From contig CANQVW010000011.1 of NCBI GenBank assembly GCA_947627395.1, positions 1 to 22,325 on the forward strand: 22,325 nt of DNA, read 5' to 3'. Below the pieces are notes generated by a model. That model did not search any database. It was not told the origin of the DNA and was given only the letters and a program-made list of their open reading frames with translations. The stretch is from an uncultured Bacilli bacterium. GTDB taxonomy: Bacteria; Bacillota_I; Bacilli_A; ML615J-28; CAG-698. Positions 14,699 to 21,140 of the stretch are shown piece by piece. The position numbers and the translations under genes were made by a program. Position 1 is the first letter of the stretch. Each line of letters starts with the position of its first letter.

Positions 14699-15613
14699 TT
14701 ATTCTTCTACTTGGTCTCGCAATTGATTTTCTTCATTTGTTTCTAAAGAGCGGTTTTCTTGAATTTCTTGAGCTACTTTTTCTTCATGAACATCCGTTTC
14801 TATTTTCTTTTCTACGTTTTCAGTCTTCTTAGACAACTCCTCCCTTGAAGTTGTTTTTTTAGAAGAAACCTGAACAGATTTAGGATTGGATGACTGTTGT
14901 TCTTTTGCCTTTTGCGCTGCTAGCTTCTCTTTTTCTTTCTCTTTTGCTTTTTGCGCTGCTAGCTTCTCTTTTTCTTTCTCTTTTGCTTTTTGCGCTGCTA
15001 GCTTCTCTTTTTCCTTTTCCTTTGCTTTTTGTGCTGCTAACTTCTCTTTTTCTTTCTCTTTTGCTTTTTGCGCTGCTAGCTTCTCTTTTTCTTTTGCCTT
15101 CGCTTTTTGGGCTGGTGTTAACTTCTTAGTTGTTGACGCAGATACTTTACGTGTTGTTGTTCTTGGAACAGCTGGTTTTGCTTCTTTAGAAGAAAAATCT
15201 TTTGCTTCAATCTTTTTATCATCTTTTGGATATTGTTTTCTAATCTGTGTTAAAACAGACTTTTCAACATCCTCCATACCAATCTCATTAATAAATTCTT
15301 CTAGAGTTAATCCTTTCCATTTTGCATATAATACAATATCTTCAGCTGGCATTACTTTACATTGGCAGGGTTCACTAAATTCCTTATCTAAAAACCATCC
15401 AACAAAATAGTATCCATCTCTAACTGGAGTAGGTAATTCAGGGAATGGTTGATTCACCTTTACTTCTTGAAATGGAATTTCTTTTCCTCCATTAACTTGA
15501 AATTCTATTTTCCTTTTATTTTCTTTTGGTTTATGGAAAAGAAAAATAGCAACTAAGATTATCAATATAAAAACAACAACAACTGCTAACAAAATTAATT
15601 CACCTTTTGTCAT
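14699..15613 (-). CDS. Membrane-anchored protein with InlB B-repeat and Lys/Glu/Ala tandem repeat
   Basis: A 304-residue surface-facing protein with an N-terminal membrane anchor (about 5-26, LILLAVVVVFILIILVAIFL), one InlB B-repeat/Listeria-Bacteroides module (about 36-99, showing the RDGYYFVGWF and VLYAKW signatures) and a long charged C-terminal half. The latter holds five tandem copies of AKEKEKEKLAAQK (13 residues), likely a continuous charged helix, then a disordered acidic tail. No LPXTG or other wall-sorting motif is visible, so the protein should remain membrane-tethered. Start chosen at 15613 because AAGGAG lies 9 bases upstream. An ATG eight codons earlier (15637) has no ribosome site and would lie only about 10 bases after the predicted transcript start. 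Function unknown; the single module suggests adhesion or a wall-spanning role. Confidence 0.8.
   Translation of the reverse strand: MTKGELILLAVVVVFILIILVAIFLFHKPKENKRKIEFQVNGGKEIPFQEVKVNQPFPELPTPVRDGYYFVGWFLDKEFSEPCQCKVMPAEDIVLYAKWKGLTLEEFINEIGMEDVEKSVLTQIRKQYPKDDKKIEAKDFSSKEAKPAVPRTTTRKVSASTTKKLTPAQKAKAKEKEKLAAQKAKEKEKEKLAAQKAKEKEKEKLAAQKAKEKEKEKLAAQKAKEKEKEKLAAQKAKEQQSSNPKSVQVSSKKTTSREELSKKTENVEKKIETDVHEEKVAQEIQENRSLETNEENQLRDQVEE
14907..15101 (-). repeat. Five tandem copies of a 39-bp coding repeat
   Basis: Copies begin at 14907, 14946, 14985, 15024 and 15063, each exactly 39 bp. The first two differ at one base; the third differs in its last 10 bases, the fourth at two positions in GTGCTGCTAAC, and the fifth at its end. 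All preserve the reading frame (13 residues), so copy number can change without breaking the gene. Confidence 0.95.
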
Positions 15614-15651
15614 TTTTTTCTTCTCCTTTTTTGACATTTTTTTCCGCTTTA

Positions 15652-15660
15652 ATTATAACA
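15652..15660 (-). promoter_or_regulatory. Extended -10 promoter of the InlB-repeat protein gene
   Basis: On the minus strand TATAAT (15652-15657) is preceded by TGT, making TGnTATAAT. The -35 region is only T-rich. It sits about 39 bases before the preferred ATG. Confidence 0.6.
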
Positions 15661-15688
15661 TATTGTTTAAAAAAAGAAAAGAGGAAAA

Positions 15689-16162
15689 TCAATCAGAATT
15701 TTTCTTTTTTTCCCTCAATTCTTGAAAGAAAGTTTTCATTAAATTGCTAATTTGTTCTTCACACAAACCCTTTTTTACATGAACCGTATGGTTAAAAAGA
15801 CCTTCTTTAAATAATTCTAAAGTACTTTCTACACAACCATACTTAGGTTGCGCAATTCCATATACAAGAGTATTCATTCTCGATTGAATAATAGCGCCAG
15901 AACACATAATGCAAGGCTCTAAAGTCACATAAATTGTTGCATCGTCTAGAATCCAACGATTTAACTTATGACAAGCTTTTTCAATGGCTAACATTTCTGC
16001 ATGATAAATGCTACACTTCTTCGTATGTCGTTCATTGTGAGCTCTTGCAATAATTTTATCTTGAACAACAATAACACAACCTACAGGAACTTCTCCATTT
16101 CGGTAGGCTTTTAAAGCTTCCTTGTAAGCTTCTTTCATATATTTTTCATCGTTGCTTTCCAT
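15689..16162 (-). CDS. tadA: tRNA-specific adenosine deaminase TadA
   Basis: A 157-residue zinc enzyme that deaminates adenosine-34 to inosine in tRNA-Arg(ACG). The zinc ligands and proton shuttle are all present: HAEMLAI (His54, Glu56) and PCIMCSGAI (Cys84, Cys87). NGEVPVGCVIV and the RWILDDATIYVTLEPC strand match TadA closely. The start at 16162 overlaps the 3' end of the thymidine kinase gene by 17 bp, with AAAGGG 6 bases upstream inside that gene; an upstream in-frame ATG at 16207 would add 15 residues unlike the family. Operon with tdk. No strong terminator hairpin is seen after the stop, only a U-rich run, so some readthrough into the next gene is possible. Confidence 0.95.
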   Translation of the reverse strand: MESNDEKYMKEAYKEALKAYRNGEVPVGCVIVVQDKIIARAHNERHTKKCSIYHAEMLAIEKACHKLNRWILDDATIYVTLEPCIMCSGAIIQSRMNTLVYGIAQPKYGCVESTLELFKEGLFNHTVHVKKGLCEEQISNLMKTFFQELREKKKNSD

Positions 16163-16742
16163 TTGGTTTCCCTTTAACAATATGACAATGTCTACATCTT
16201 GCTTCATATTTTTCCTTAGCTCCCACTAAAACAATGGGATCATTATAATGAGCTGGCTCTCCATTAATGAGTCTTTGGGTCCTCGTTGCAACAGCACCAC
16301 ACACTTGACATATCGCATTTAGCTTTGTTACATATTCAGCACGAGCCAATAAAGAGGGCATCATCCCAAAAGGTTCTCCACGAAAATCCCGATCTAAACC
16401 AGCAACAATGACGCGAACTCCTTGATCAGCCAATGTTTCACATACATCAATAATACCATCATCTAAAAATTGCACTTCATCAATGGCAACTGCATAAGGA
16501 AGAGTTTGAATATAATCCATAATTTCTTGAGATTTAGAAATGAGAATAGATTTACTTCTTTCATTGTTATGTGATACAACTTCATCAACACTATAACGAT
16601 TGTCTATTTTAGGTTTAAATACAAGAATACTTTTCTTTGCATATTCAATACGTCTAATTCTTCTTAATAACTCTTCCGTCTTACCAGCAAACATACTTCC
16701 TGTAATAACTTCAATCCACCCATCTTTTAATTGTAAATCCAT
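16146..16742 (-). CDS. tdk: Thymidine kinase (type II)
   Basis: A 198-residue cytoplasmic kinase of the pyrimidine salvage pathway, converting thymidine to dTMP with ATP. It has the P-loop GSMFAGKT (15-22), DEVQF with catalytic Glu89 (88-92), and a structural zinc site CQVC (145-148) plus CRHC (183-186). The lasso loop lies between the two Cys pairs. Length and motif order are typical of the tetrameric bacterial enzyme. GGAGGG lies 8 bases before the ATG, and a TATAAT box (16769-16774, with a weak TTTCAA 17 bases further upstream) lies before that. It is divergent from rpmE and shares the intergenic region with it. Confidence 0.96.
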   Translation of the reverse strand: MDLQLKDGWIEVITGSMFAGKTEELLRRIRRIEYAKKSILVFKPKIDNRYSVDEVVSHNNERSKSILISKSQEIMDYIQTLPYAVAIDEVQFLDDGIIDVCETLADQGVRVIVAGLDRDFRGEPFGMMPSLLARAEYVTKLNAICQVCGAVATRTQRLINGEPAHYNDPIVLVGAKEKYEARCRHCHIVKGKPNGKQR

Positions 16743-16768
16743 TGTTATATCCCTCCAAACTCTCCTAT

Positions 16769-16797
16769 ATTATACTATTTTTCCCTTTTTTTTGAAA
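16769..16797 (-). promoter_or_regulatory. Promoter of tdk-tadA
   Basis: On the minus strand: -10 TATAAT (16769-16774), 17-base spacer through an A-rich run, and weak -35 TTTCAA (16792-16797). It is the only good -10 between the two divergent genes on this strand. Confidence 0.55.
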
Positions 16798-16832
16798 GAG
16801 TTTTTTAACCTTTTTTCTCAATGAAAAAAATC

Positions 16833-16861
16833 TTGACATCTCTACAAAAATGTTATATAAT
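16833..16861 (+). promoter_or_regulatory. Consensus sigma-A promoter of rpmE
   Basis: TTGACA (16833-16838), 17-base spacer, TATAAT (16856-16861): both hexamers are perfect. Expected start is near 16868, leaving a leader of about 47 bases. Confidence 0.92.
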
Positions 16862-16866
16862 ATTGT

Positions 16867-16908
16867 AGTAAAAACTTACTATGGTTACCTAAGCCATGGC
16901 GGAAGGAG
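16867..16908 (+). promoter_or_regulatory. Structured leader of rpmE (candidate L31 autoregulatory site)
   Basis: Two small stems can form: AGTAA/TTACT (16867-16871 with 16876-16880) and CTATGG/CCATGG (16879-16884 with 16894-16899). They share two bases, so they compete or stack. The AAGGAG ribosome site (16903-16908) follows directly. Ribosomal-protein L31 leader motifs have been described in Firmicutes, but I cannot confirm that this one matches their consensus. Confidence 0.4.
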
Positions 16909-16914
16909 TAAACT

Positions 16915-17124
16915 ATGAAAAAAGGAATTCATCCAAAATATCATACAGTGACTGTCACATGCAGTACCTGTGGGGCAACATTTGAAACTGGTTCTACTGC
17001 GAAAGAAATTCGTGTAGATACATGTTCAAAATGTCATCCTTTCTATACTGGACAACAAAAGTTTGTGCAGGCAGCTGGACGAGTTGAAAAATTCAATAAA
17101 CGTTTAGAAAAGAAAGAAAAATAA
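16915..17124 (+). CDS. rpmE: 50S ribosomal protein L31
   Basis: A 69-residue ribosomal protein of the large subunit that helps bridge the subunits. It begins MKKGIHPKYH and carries the zinc-binding Cys pairs CSTC (16 and 19) and CSKC (37 and 40), so it is the zinc-containing form rather than the Cys-free paralogue made under zinc starvation. The HPFYTGQQKF segment and Lys-rich C-terminus are typical. It stands alone between a perfect promoter and a strong terminator, with AAGGAG 6 bases before the ATG. No termination factor or prfA gene follows, as is found next to rpmE in many Firmicutes. Confidence 0.97.
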   Translation: MKKGIHPKYHTVTVTCSTCGATFETGSTAKEIRVDTCSKCHPFYTGQQKFVQAAGRVEKFNKRLEKKEK

Positions 17125-17126
17125 AG

Positions 17127-17158
17127 AAGGGCATAACCCAATGGGTTGTGCTTTTTTT
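17127..17158 (+). terminator. Terminator of rpmE
   Basis: GCATAACCC (17131-17139), loop AAT, GGGTTGTGC (17143-17151), followed by seven T. It begins directly after the rpmE stop. Confidence 0.93.
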
Positions 17159-17195
17159 ATTTTTAAAGGTTTCATTGATTCTTTCGGTAAGTAGT

Positions 17196-17223
17196 GACCT
17201 TTTTCTTTGTTTGTCATAAAATA
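17196..17223 (+). promoter_or_regulatory. Candidate sigma-K-type promoter of the glycosyltransferase/collagen operon
   Basis: AC (17197-17198), 16 bases, then CATAAAATA (17215-17223). This fits the Bacillus sigma-K pattern AC-N16/17-CATAnnnTA. No good TTGACA/TATAAT pair lies at a proper distance from the gene start. Transcript start would be near 17231, about 24 bases before the ATG. The motif is short and AT-rich, so chance occurrence is possible; support comes mainly from the genes downstream. Confidence 0.4.
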
Positions 17224-17254
17224 TAGAGAACCTGATTCAAGAAAGGAAGAAAAA

Positions 17255-18346
17255 ATGGTTACAATTAGTTTATGTATGATTGTGAAAGATGAAGAAAAAG
17301 TTTTAGAAAATTGTTTGCAAAGTGTTCAAGATTTTGTTGATGAAATCATTATTGTGGATACAGGATCAGAAGATAAAACAAAAGAAATTGCGAAAAAATA
17401 TACTCAACAAGTTTATGACTTTCCTTGGCAAAATGACTTTGCTTTAGCACGCAATTATTCTTTTTCTAAAGCAACAAAACAATATTGTTTATGGTTAGAT
17501 GCTGATGATATCATAACAAAAGAAAATCAAGAGAAATGGATAAAATTAAAAAATGATTTAGACGAAACTATAGATATCGTGATGATGCCTTATCATACTT
17601 CTTTTGATGAAGATGGAACTCCTCTTTTTATTTATGAAAGAGAACGTTTAATTAAAAACATTCCTATCTATCAATGGGAAGGTACGATTCATGAAGTCAT
17701 TCCTATTTTTGGTCATATTAAACATAGTGATATTGTCATTACACACACCAAAAAAGAAGTTTATCCTTCAAATAGGAATCTTATAATCTATGAAAATCTT
17801 TTAAAGGAAAAGAAAAAATTTAATTCGAGAGAACTTTATTATTATGCAAGAGAATTGTTTGATCATGAACAATACGAAAAAGCTATTGTACAATTGAAAC
17901 TTTTCTTATCTCAAAAAGATGCATGGATAGAAAACAAAATTGATGCCCTAAGACTTTTATATCTTTGTTATGAAAAAATAAATGCATCTGATGAACTCAA
18001 ACTTTCAACACTTTTTCTTACTTTTTCTTTTGACATTCCACACGCTGAAATATGTTGTGAAATTGGACGTTTTTTTCAAGAAAGAAATCAATATGAAAAA
18101 GCCATTTTTTGGTATCAACTTGCTTTACAAATACCAATGAAAACAGAATCAGGTAGATTTGTTTTTACAGATTGTTATGGCTTTTTACCTTGTATTGAAC
18201 TTGCTGTTTGCTATGACCATATAGGGAATTTAGAAAAAGCATGTTTATATAATGAAAAAGCTGGAACATTTAAGCCAAATTCTAAATATGTTCTTATGAA
18301 CAGAAGTTATTTTGAAAATCAATTCAAAGGAAAGGAGTCTCAATGA
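17255..18346 (+). CDS. GT2-family glycosyltransferase with TPR-like C-terminus
   Basis: A 363-residue cytoplasmic enzyme predicted to transfer a sugar from a nucleotide donor. The GT-A domain (about 1-190) has ISLCMIVKDEE at the N-terminus, IIIVDTGSEDKT with Asp35, and a DxD metal site in WLDADD (Asp82/Asp84). The remainder is helical with TPR-like repeats (for example RELFDHEQYEKAIVQLKLFL and RFFQERNQYEKAIFWYQLAL), which typically hold a protein acceptor. This is the same layout as many protein O-/S-glycosyltransferases. Start at 17255 has AAAGGAAG 5 bases upstream; an ATG at 17207 would precede the candidate transcript start. Its stop overlaps the collagen-like gene by 4 bp, which makes that protein the obvious acceptor. 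In Clostridioides difficile the glycosyltransferase gene sgtA likewise lies beside bclA3. Confidence 0.9.
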   Translation: MVTISLCMIVKDEEKVLENCLQSVQDFVDEIIIVDTGSEDKTKEIAKKYTQQVYDFPWQNDFALARNYSFSKATKQYCLWLDADDIITKENQEKWIKLKNDLDETIDIVMMPYHTSFDEDGTPLFIYERERLIKNIPIYQWEGTIHEVIPIFGHIKHSDIVITHTKKEVYPSNRNLIIYENLLKEKKKFNSRELYYYARELFDHEQYEKAIVQLKLFLSQKDAWIENKIDALRLLYLCYEKINASDELKLSTLFLTFSFDIPHAEICCEIGRFFQERNQYEKAIFWYQLALQIPMKTESGRFVFTDCYGFLPCIELAVCYDHIGNLEKACLYNEKAGTFKPNSKYVLMNRSYFENQFKGKESQ

Positions 18347-19005
18347 ATTTCAATTATAACTACGATTATAATCAATATCCTAAAACAGGATGTCCCTATG
18401 GATGTATGAATGAATGTGGTGGAAACACCAACAATAATGGAACAACTGGACCTACAGGTCCAACGGGACCAAGGGGTGCAACGGGAGCAACTGGACCTAG
18501 AGGCCCTAGAGGAATCATAGGCCCCACAGGACCAAAAGGAGCAACAGGACCAAGGGGTGTAACAGGACCTATTGGACCAACAGGAGCACCTGCTGTTACT
18601 TCCATTGCTTTCGCAAATTCAACTGAAGAAATAACAACATCTGGAAACTATACTGTTGCTCCTACGATTCTACCCGAAGGTACAACAGAAATTACTTTTG
18701 ATGCGGAATCAGGAAATTATACATTACAACCAGGAATTTATCAAATTCAATATTCTGCAACAACAACATCACAAACAGGCAGTACAATTCAACTTTCTAT
18801 TTATAGGAATTCCTCAGAAGATCCTGCCACTGTTTCTGTAGGAAATGCAAACGGAACTTCTAATTTATCCCGTACTCTTATTTATAATATTACTGCACCA
18901 ACTCAAGTTGCATTACGTATTACAACTACAGGTGCCAATGCGAATGCATCAGATATCAACTTTTCGATTCAAAAAATTGGTATAACCCCATCAACAGAAG
19001 TTTAA
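18343..19005 (+). CDS. Collagen-like BclA-type surface glycoprotein
   Basis: A 220-residue protein with a Tyr/Asn-rich N-terminus containing three Cys (CPYGCMNEC), then 17 uninterrupted Gly-X-Y triplets (about 33-83, many GPT, GAT and GPR), then a C-terminal domain of about 135 residues. That domain resembles the trimerising BclA/C1q-like beta sandwich (LQPGIYQIQYSATTT, then LSIYRN strands). Threonines in the Y position are the usual O-glycosylation sites in BclA. There is no cleavable signal peptide, consistent with assembly on a spore from the mother cell rather than secretion. AAGGAG sits 5 bases before the ATG, and the ATGA overlap couples it to the glycosyltransferase. A phage-tail or other surface collagen protein is a possible alternative, but no phage genes are nearby. 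Confidence 0.9.
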   Translation: MNFNYNYDYNQYPKTGCPYGCMNECGGNTNNNGTTGPTGPTGPRGATGATGPRGPRGIIGPTGPKGATGPRGVTGPIGPTGAPAVTSIAFANSTEEITTSGNYTVAPTILPEGTTEITFDAESGNYTLQPGIYQIQYSATTTSQTGSTIQLSIYRNSSEDPATVSVGNANGTSNLSRTLIYNITAPTQVALRITTTGANANASDINFSIQKIGITPSTEV

Positions 19006-19007
19006 GC

Positions 19008-19044
19008 AAAAATCCAGAAATGATATATATTATCATTTCTGGAT
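19008..19044 (-). terminator. Convergent terminator overlapping the RluA-type synthase stop
   Basis: ATCCAGAAATGATA (19012-19025) pairs perfectly over 14 bp with 19031-19044 across a five-base loop. On the minus strand five U follow (19008-19012), and the TGA stop (19033-19035) lies in the 5' arm. It starts just after the plus-strand collagen gene ends, so it may also stop that transcript, although that side lacks a clear U-run. Confidence 0.85.
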
Positions 19045-19719
19045 AAATTCATTCCATATCGTATGAGTAGGTTCTAAAGCAAAGGTCATCTCTTCCTTAG
19101 TAATAGGATGTAGTATCGTTATGGAATAGCACCATAATCCAAGCTCTTCTTCTTTTCTAATATTTTTAACAGGATGATATTTATAATCATGAACGACCGG
19201 ATGATGTATATAAGCAAAACTACAACGAATTTGGTGAAATCTTCCACTTACCAAATCCACTAATAAATAAGAGTGTTTCTTATTATGTTCCAAAACATGG
19301 TAAGTTAATATAGATGGCTTACCATCTAAAGCAACATAAGCTCTTTTTTTAACTTCATCTTTTTTTAAACAAAGTGAAAGTTTTCCATCCTGAAAAATTT
19401 CACCTTCCACCATAACTAAATATTGTTTTTTCCATCGATGATGATAAATATCATCACTGAGTCTTTGAGCAGCTTTACTTGTTTTTGCAAGCACTAAAAC
19501 ACCACCAACACGACGATCTAAACGATGAACTAACCCTAAATATACATTTCCTGTCTTATTGTATTTCTTCTTTAAATATCCTTTTACAATATCATTGATA
19601 TCGATATCATTGGTATCATCTTTTTGACAAAGAATATTAATGGGTTTTTCAATAACAATTAAATGATTATCTTCATAAAGGACATGAAGCTTTTCAATAT
19701 ATTCATCACAATGTATCAT
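19033..19719 (-). CDS. RluA-family RNA pseudouridine synthase (no S4 domain)
   Basis: A 228-residue enzyme that isomerises uridine to pseudouridine in rRNA or tRNA. The family signatures are clear: LYEDNHLIVIEKP near the N-terminus, HRLDRRVGGVLVLAKT with catalytic Asp68, the LVDLVSGRFHQIR motif, and a closing YSITILHP strand. It begins almost at the catalytic domain, so the N-terminal S4 RNA-binding domain of RluC/RluD is absent. VGG replaces the more usual TSG after the catalytic motif, as seen in a subset of family members. The exact target nucleotide cannot be assigned. Start at 19719 has GGGAG 6 bases upstream and overlaps the upstream gene's end by 14 bp; a longer frame from 19770 would add 17 unrelated residues. 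Confidence 0.92.
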   Translation of the reverse strand: MIHCDEYIEKLHVLYEDNHLIVIEKPINILCQKDDTNDIDINDIVKGYLKKKYNKTGNVYLGLVHRLDRRVGGVLVLAKTSKAAQRLSDDIYHHRWKKQYLVMVEGEIFQDGKLSLCLKKDEVKKRAYVALDGKPSILTYHVLEHNKKHSYLLVDLVSGRFHQIRCSFAYIHHPVVHDYKYHPVKNIRKEEELGLWCYSITILHPITKEEMTFALEPTHTIWNEFIQK

Positions 19720-20464
19720 ATACTTCTCCCAATTCAGGAAGAATTTTTTCAATATCTTCACTAGATTCAATAGGAATCATTTTCTTCCTCAAATAGACTT
19801 TGATTCCATCTTCTAGGGAAACTGCGAAAAATGGTCGAATTTTTCGATAACTCAAATAAGATCCATAACTTGTTTCAACAACTTCTTCTCCCAAGGATAA
19901 AACGGCATCACTTAATTCATGATATAAATTTTCATCTTGTTCACTAGAAAAAATACAAGGAACAATCGAATGATCAATGGATTTACTTTGAAAATGTTTT
20001 TCAAAAATAAGATATTGACCCATAAAACGAAAATGAATGGCCTCAATTAAATAAGGCATTTTTTGAATCGCTTGGTAATCAAAAAAATGAAATGATTCTG
20101 TTAAAATGATTAAACGTGGAACATAGTGAACTTTTTTAGAAAATTCTTTTCCAAAATGATCAGCAATCAAAAGTTTAAACTCACTTAAATGTTCTTGGAT
20201 ATAGTCAATATAAATTAATCCATTTTGAATCGTTCTACTCCATTTTCCAAATCGATATTCCAAAACAACCAAACGATAATCCTCATCGATTGCAAGAAGG
20301 TCTATTTTATAATTCTGATCATGATTTATCCAATAGTTTTTTTCTATCGTTGTAAGACCTAAAAAAGAGACATGTTCTTCTAATATTTCAATCGTTTCTT
20401 CTTTCGTTTTTTGTTTTACTTTTTCTTCTTTGTTGGTTTTTAAATTCATTAACTTTATATCCAT
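19706..20464 (-). CDS. DUF5655-type protein with a nuclease-like N-terminal domain
   Basis: A 252-residue soluble protein. The N-terminal region (about 35-150) resembles the PD-(D/E)XK fold of NucS/DUF91-like proteins: IDLLAID with Asp55, then RLVVLEYRF with Glu69, then a helix (TIQNGLIYIDYIQ). The usual Lys of E-x-K is Arg71 here, so nuclease activity is doubtful. The C-terminal region (about 180-250, LSLGEEVVETSYGSYLSYRK, then a KVYLRKK strand) matches DUF5655, a domain of unknown role. It is first in a two-gene operon with the pseudouridine synthase and overlaps it by 14 bp. GAGGA precedes the ATG, and a promoter with TTTACA and TATAAT lies directly upstream. Family assignment is from motif memory only. 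Confidence 0.65.
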   Translation of the reverse strand: MDIKLMNLKTNKEEKVKQKTKEETIEILEEHVSFLGLTTIEKNYWINHDQNYKIDLLAIDEDYRLVVLEYRFGKWSRTIQNGLIYIDYIQEHLSEFKLLIADHFGKEFSKKVHYVPRLIILTESFHFFDYQAIQKMPYLIEAIHFRFMGQYLIFEKHFQSKSIDHSIVPCIFSSEQDENLYHELSDAVLSLGEEVVETSYGSYLSYRKIRPFFAVSLEDGIKVYLRKKMIPIESSEDIEKILPELGEVYDTL

Positions 20465-20483
20465 AATTCTATCCTCATTTTGT

Positions 20484-20512
20484 ATTATATATCAAAAATA
20501 AAAAAATGTAAA
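20484..20512 (-). promoter_or_regulatory. Sigma-A promoter of the DUF5655/RluA operon
   Basis: On the minus strand: -35 TTTACA (20507-20512), 17-base spacer, -10 TATAAT (20484-20489). The leader is about 14 bases. Confidence 0.7.
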
Positions 20513-20604
20513 TAAAAGTTGAAAATAACGATGACAATTTTTAAAGGAAATCATGTTCAATCTCATCAACTTGTCATTTACTCTATTCTTCATTGTCATT
20601 ATAT

Positions 20605-20638
20605 AAAAAAGTGCTTTAGGAATACTTCTAAAACACTT
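20605..20638 (-). terminator. Terminator of the YcxB-like pair
   Basis: On the minus strand AAGTGTTTTAG (20628-20638) pairs with CTAAAGCACTT (20609-20619) with one T-G pair, followed by six U. The stop codon TAA (20637-20639) overlaps the 5' arm. Confidence 0.85.
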
Positions 20639-21140
20639 ATTTACATTGATAACAATAATGTTTCATTTTATGATCTTGAATTAATTGAATAAAAGATTGA
20701 TATTCTTCCTCTTTTAATTGTCTTTTTTCAACAATCACTGCACCTTGCTTTGAAACATAGAAATAAAAATAACATTTTGTTTCATTCACTTCAACAACTT
20801 GGGAATAAGGATACACTTTAATATCTCCTTCCACATTTTGTTCAATACGATCTTCATAAAAAATAATTTCTTGTGGGGGCCTTTTATATCGAGATTGTGC
20901 TGTTTTTTTTGCAAGCAAATCAGCACGTGTTGGATATAAAATAAACATCACAATACTCACAATCATCATAATCAATCCCATGATATATTCATGAAAAACA
21001 AAAGTAACGATACTTGCAATGATTATTAATAAACAAGAAAATCCATAATAAATCCATCTTACATTGGATTTTTTATTAAGATGGAAACGGAAGAATGCCC
21101 TCATAGCATCTTCTGTATAAGCAAATTGTGTTTTAATCAT
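20637..21140 (-). CDS. YcxB-like membrane protein (second of pair)
   Basis: A 167-residue protein with two adjacent membrane helices (about 30-47 and 52-70) and a cytoplasmic C-terminal domain. The latter has the YcxB-like pattern: short strands (EIIFYEDRIEQ, then DIKVYPYSQVVEV, then CYFYFYVSKQGAVIVEKR) ending in a helix. The YcxB family is widespread in Firmicutes and has no established function. The ATG overlaps the upstream paralogue's stop by 8 bp (ATGATTAA) and has no good ribosome site of its own, so translation is probably coupled. The C-terminus ends in a CYQC pair. Confidence 0.8.
   Translation of the reverse strand: MIKTQFAYTEDAMRAFFRFHLNKKSNVRWIYYGFSCLLIIIASIVTFVFHEYIMGLIMMIVSIVMFILYPTRADLLAKKTAQSRYKRPPQEIIFYEDRIEQNVEGDIKVYPYSQVVEVNETKCYFYFYVSKQGAVIVEKRQLKEEEYQSFIQLIQDHKMKHYCYQCK

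Noticed and set aside
14907..15101. CRISPR-like array from the regular repeats
   Set aside because: The repeats are contiguous with no spacers, keep a reading frame, and encode a charged helix.
14886..15410. A long plus-strand reading frame rich in Ser, Phe, Ala and Cys
   Set aside because: It is the antisense of the 39-bp repeat and its flank in the InlB-repeat protein gene. Its composition is a by-product of the repeat, and it lacks a ribosome site and a promoter.
17207..17254. N-terminal extension of the glycosyltransferase
   Set aside because: It has no ribosome site, would start before the candidate transcript start, and adds residues outside the GT2 domain.
18396..18605. Minus-strand frame of Gly-Pro-Val repeats opposite the collagen gene
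   Set aside because: It mirrors the Gly-X-Y codons and has no start signals; the plus-strand gene has a ribosome site and a sensible full-length product.
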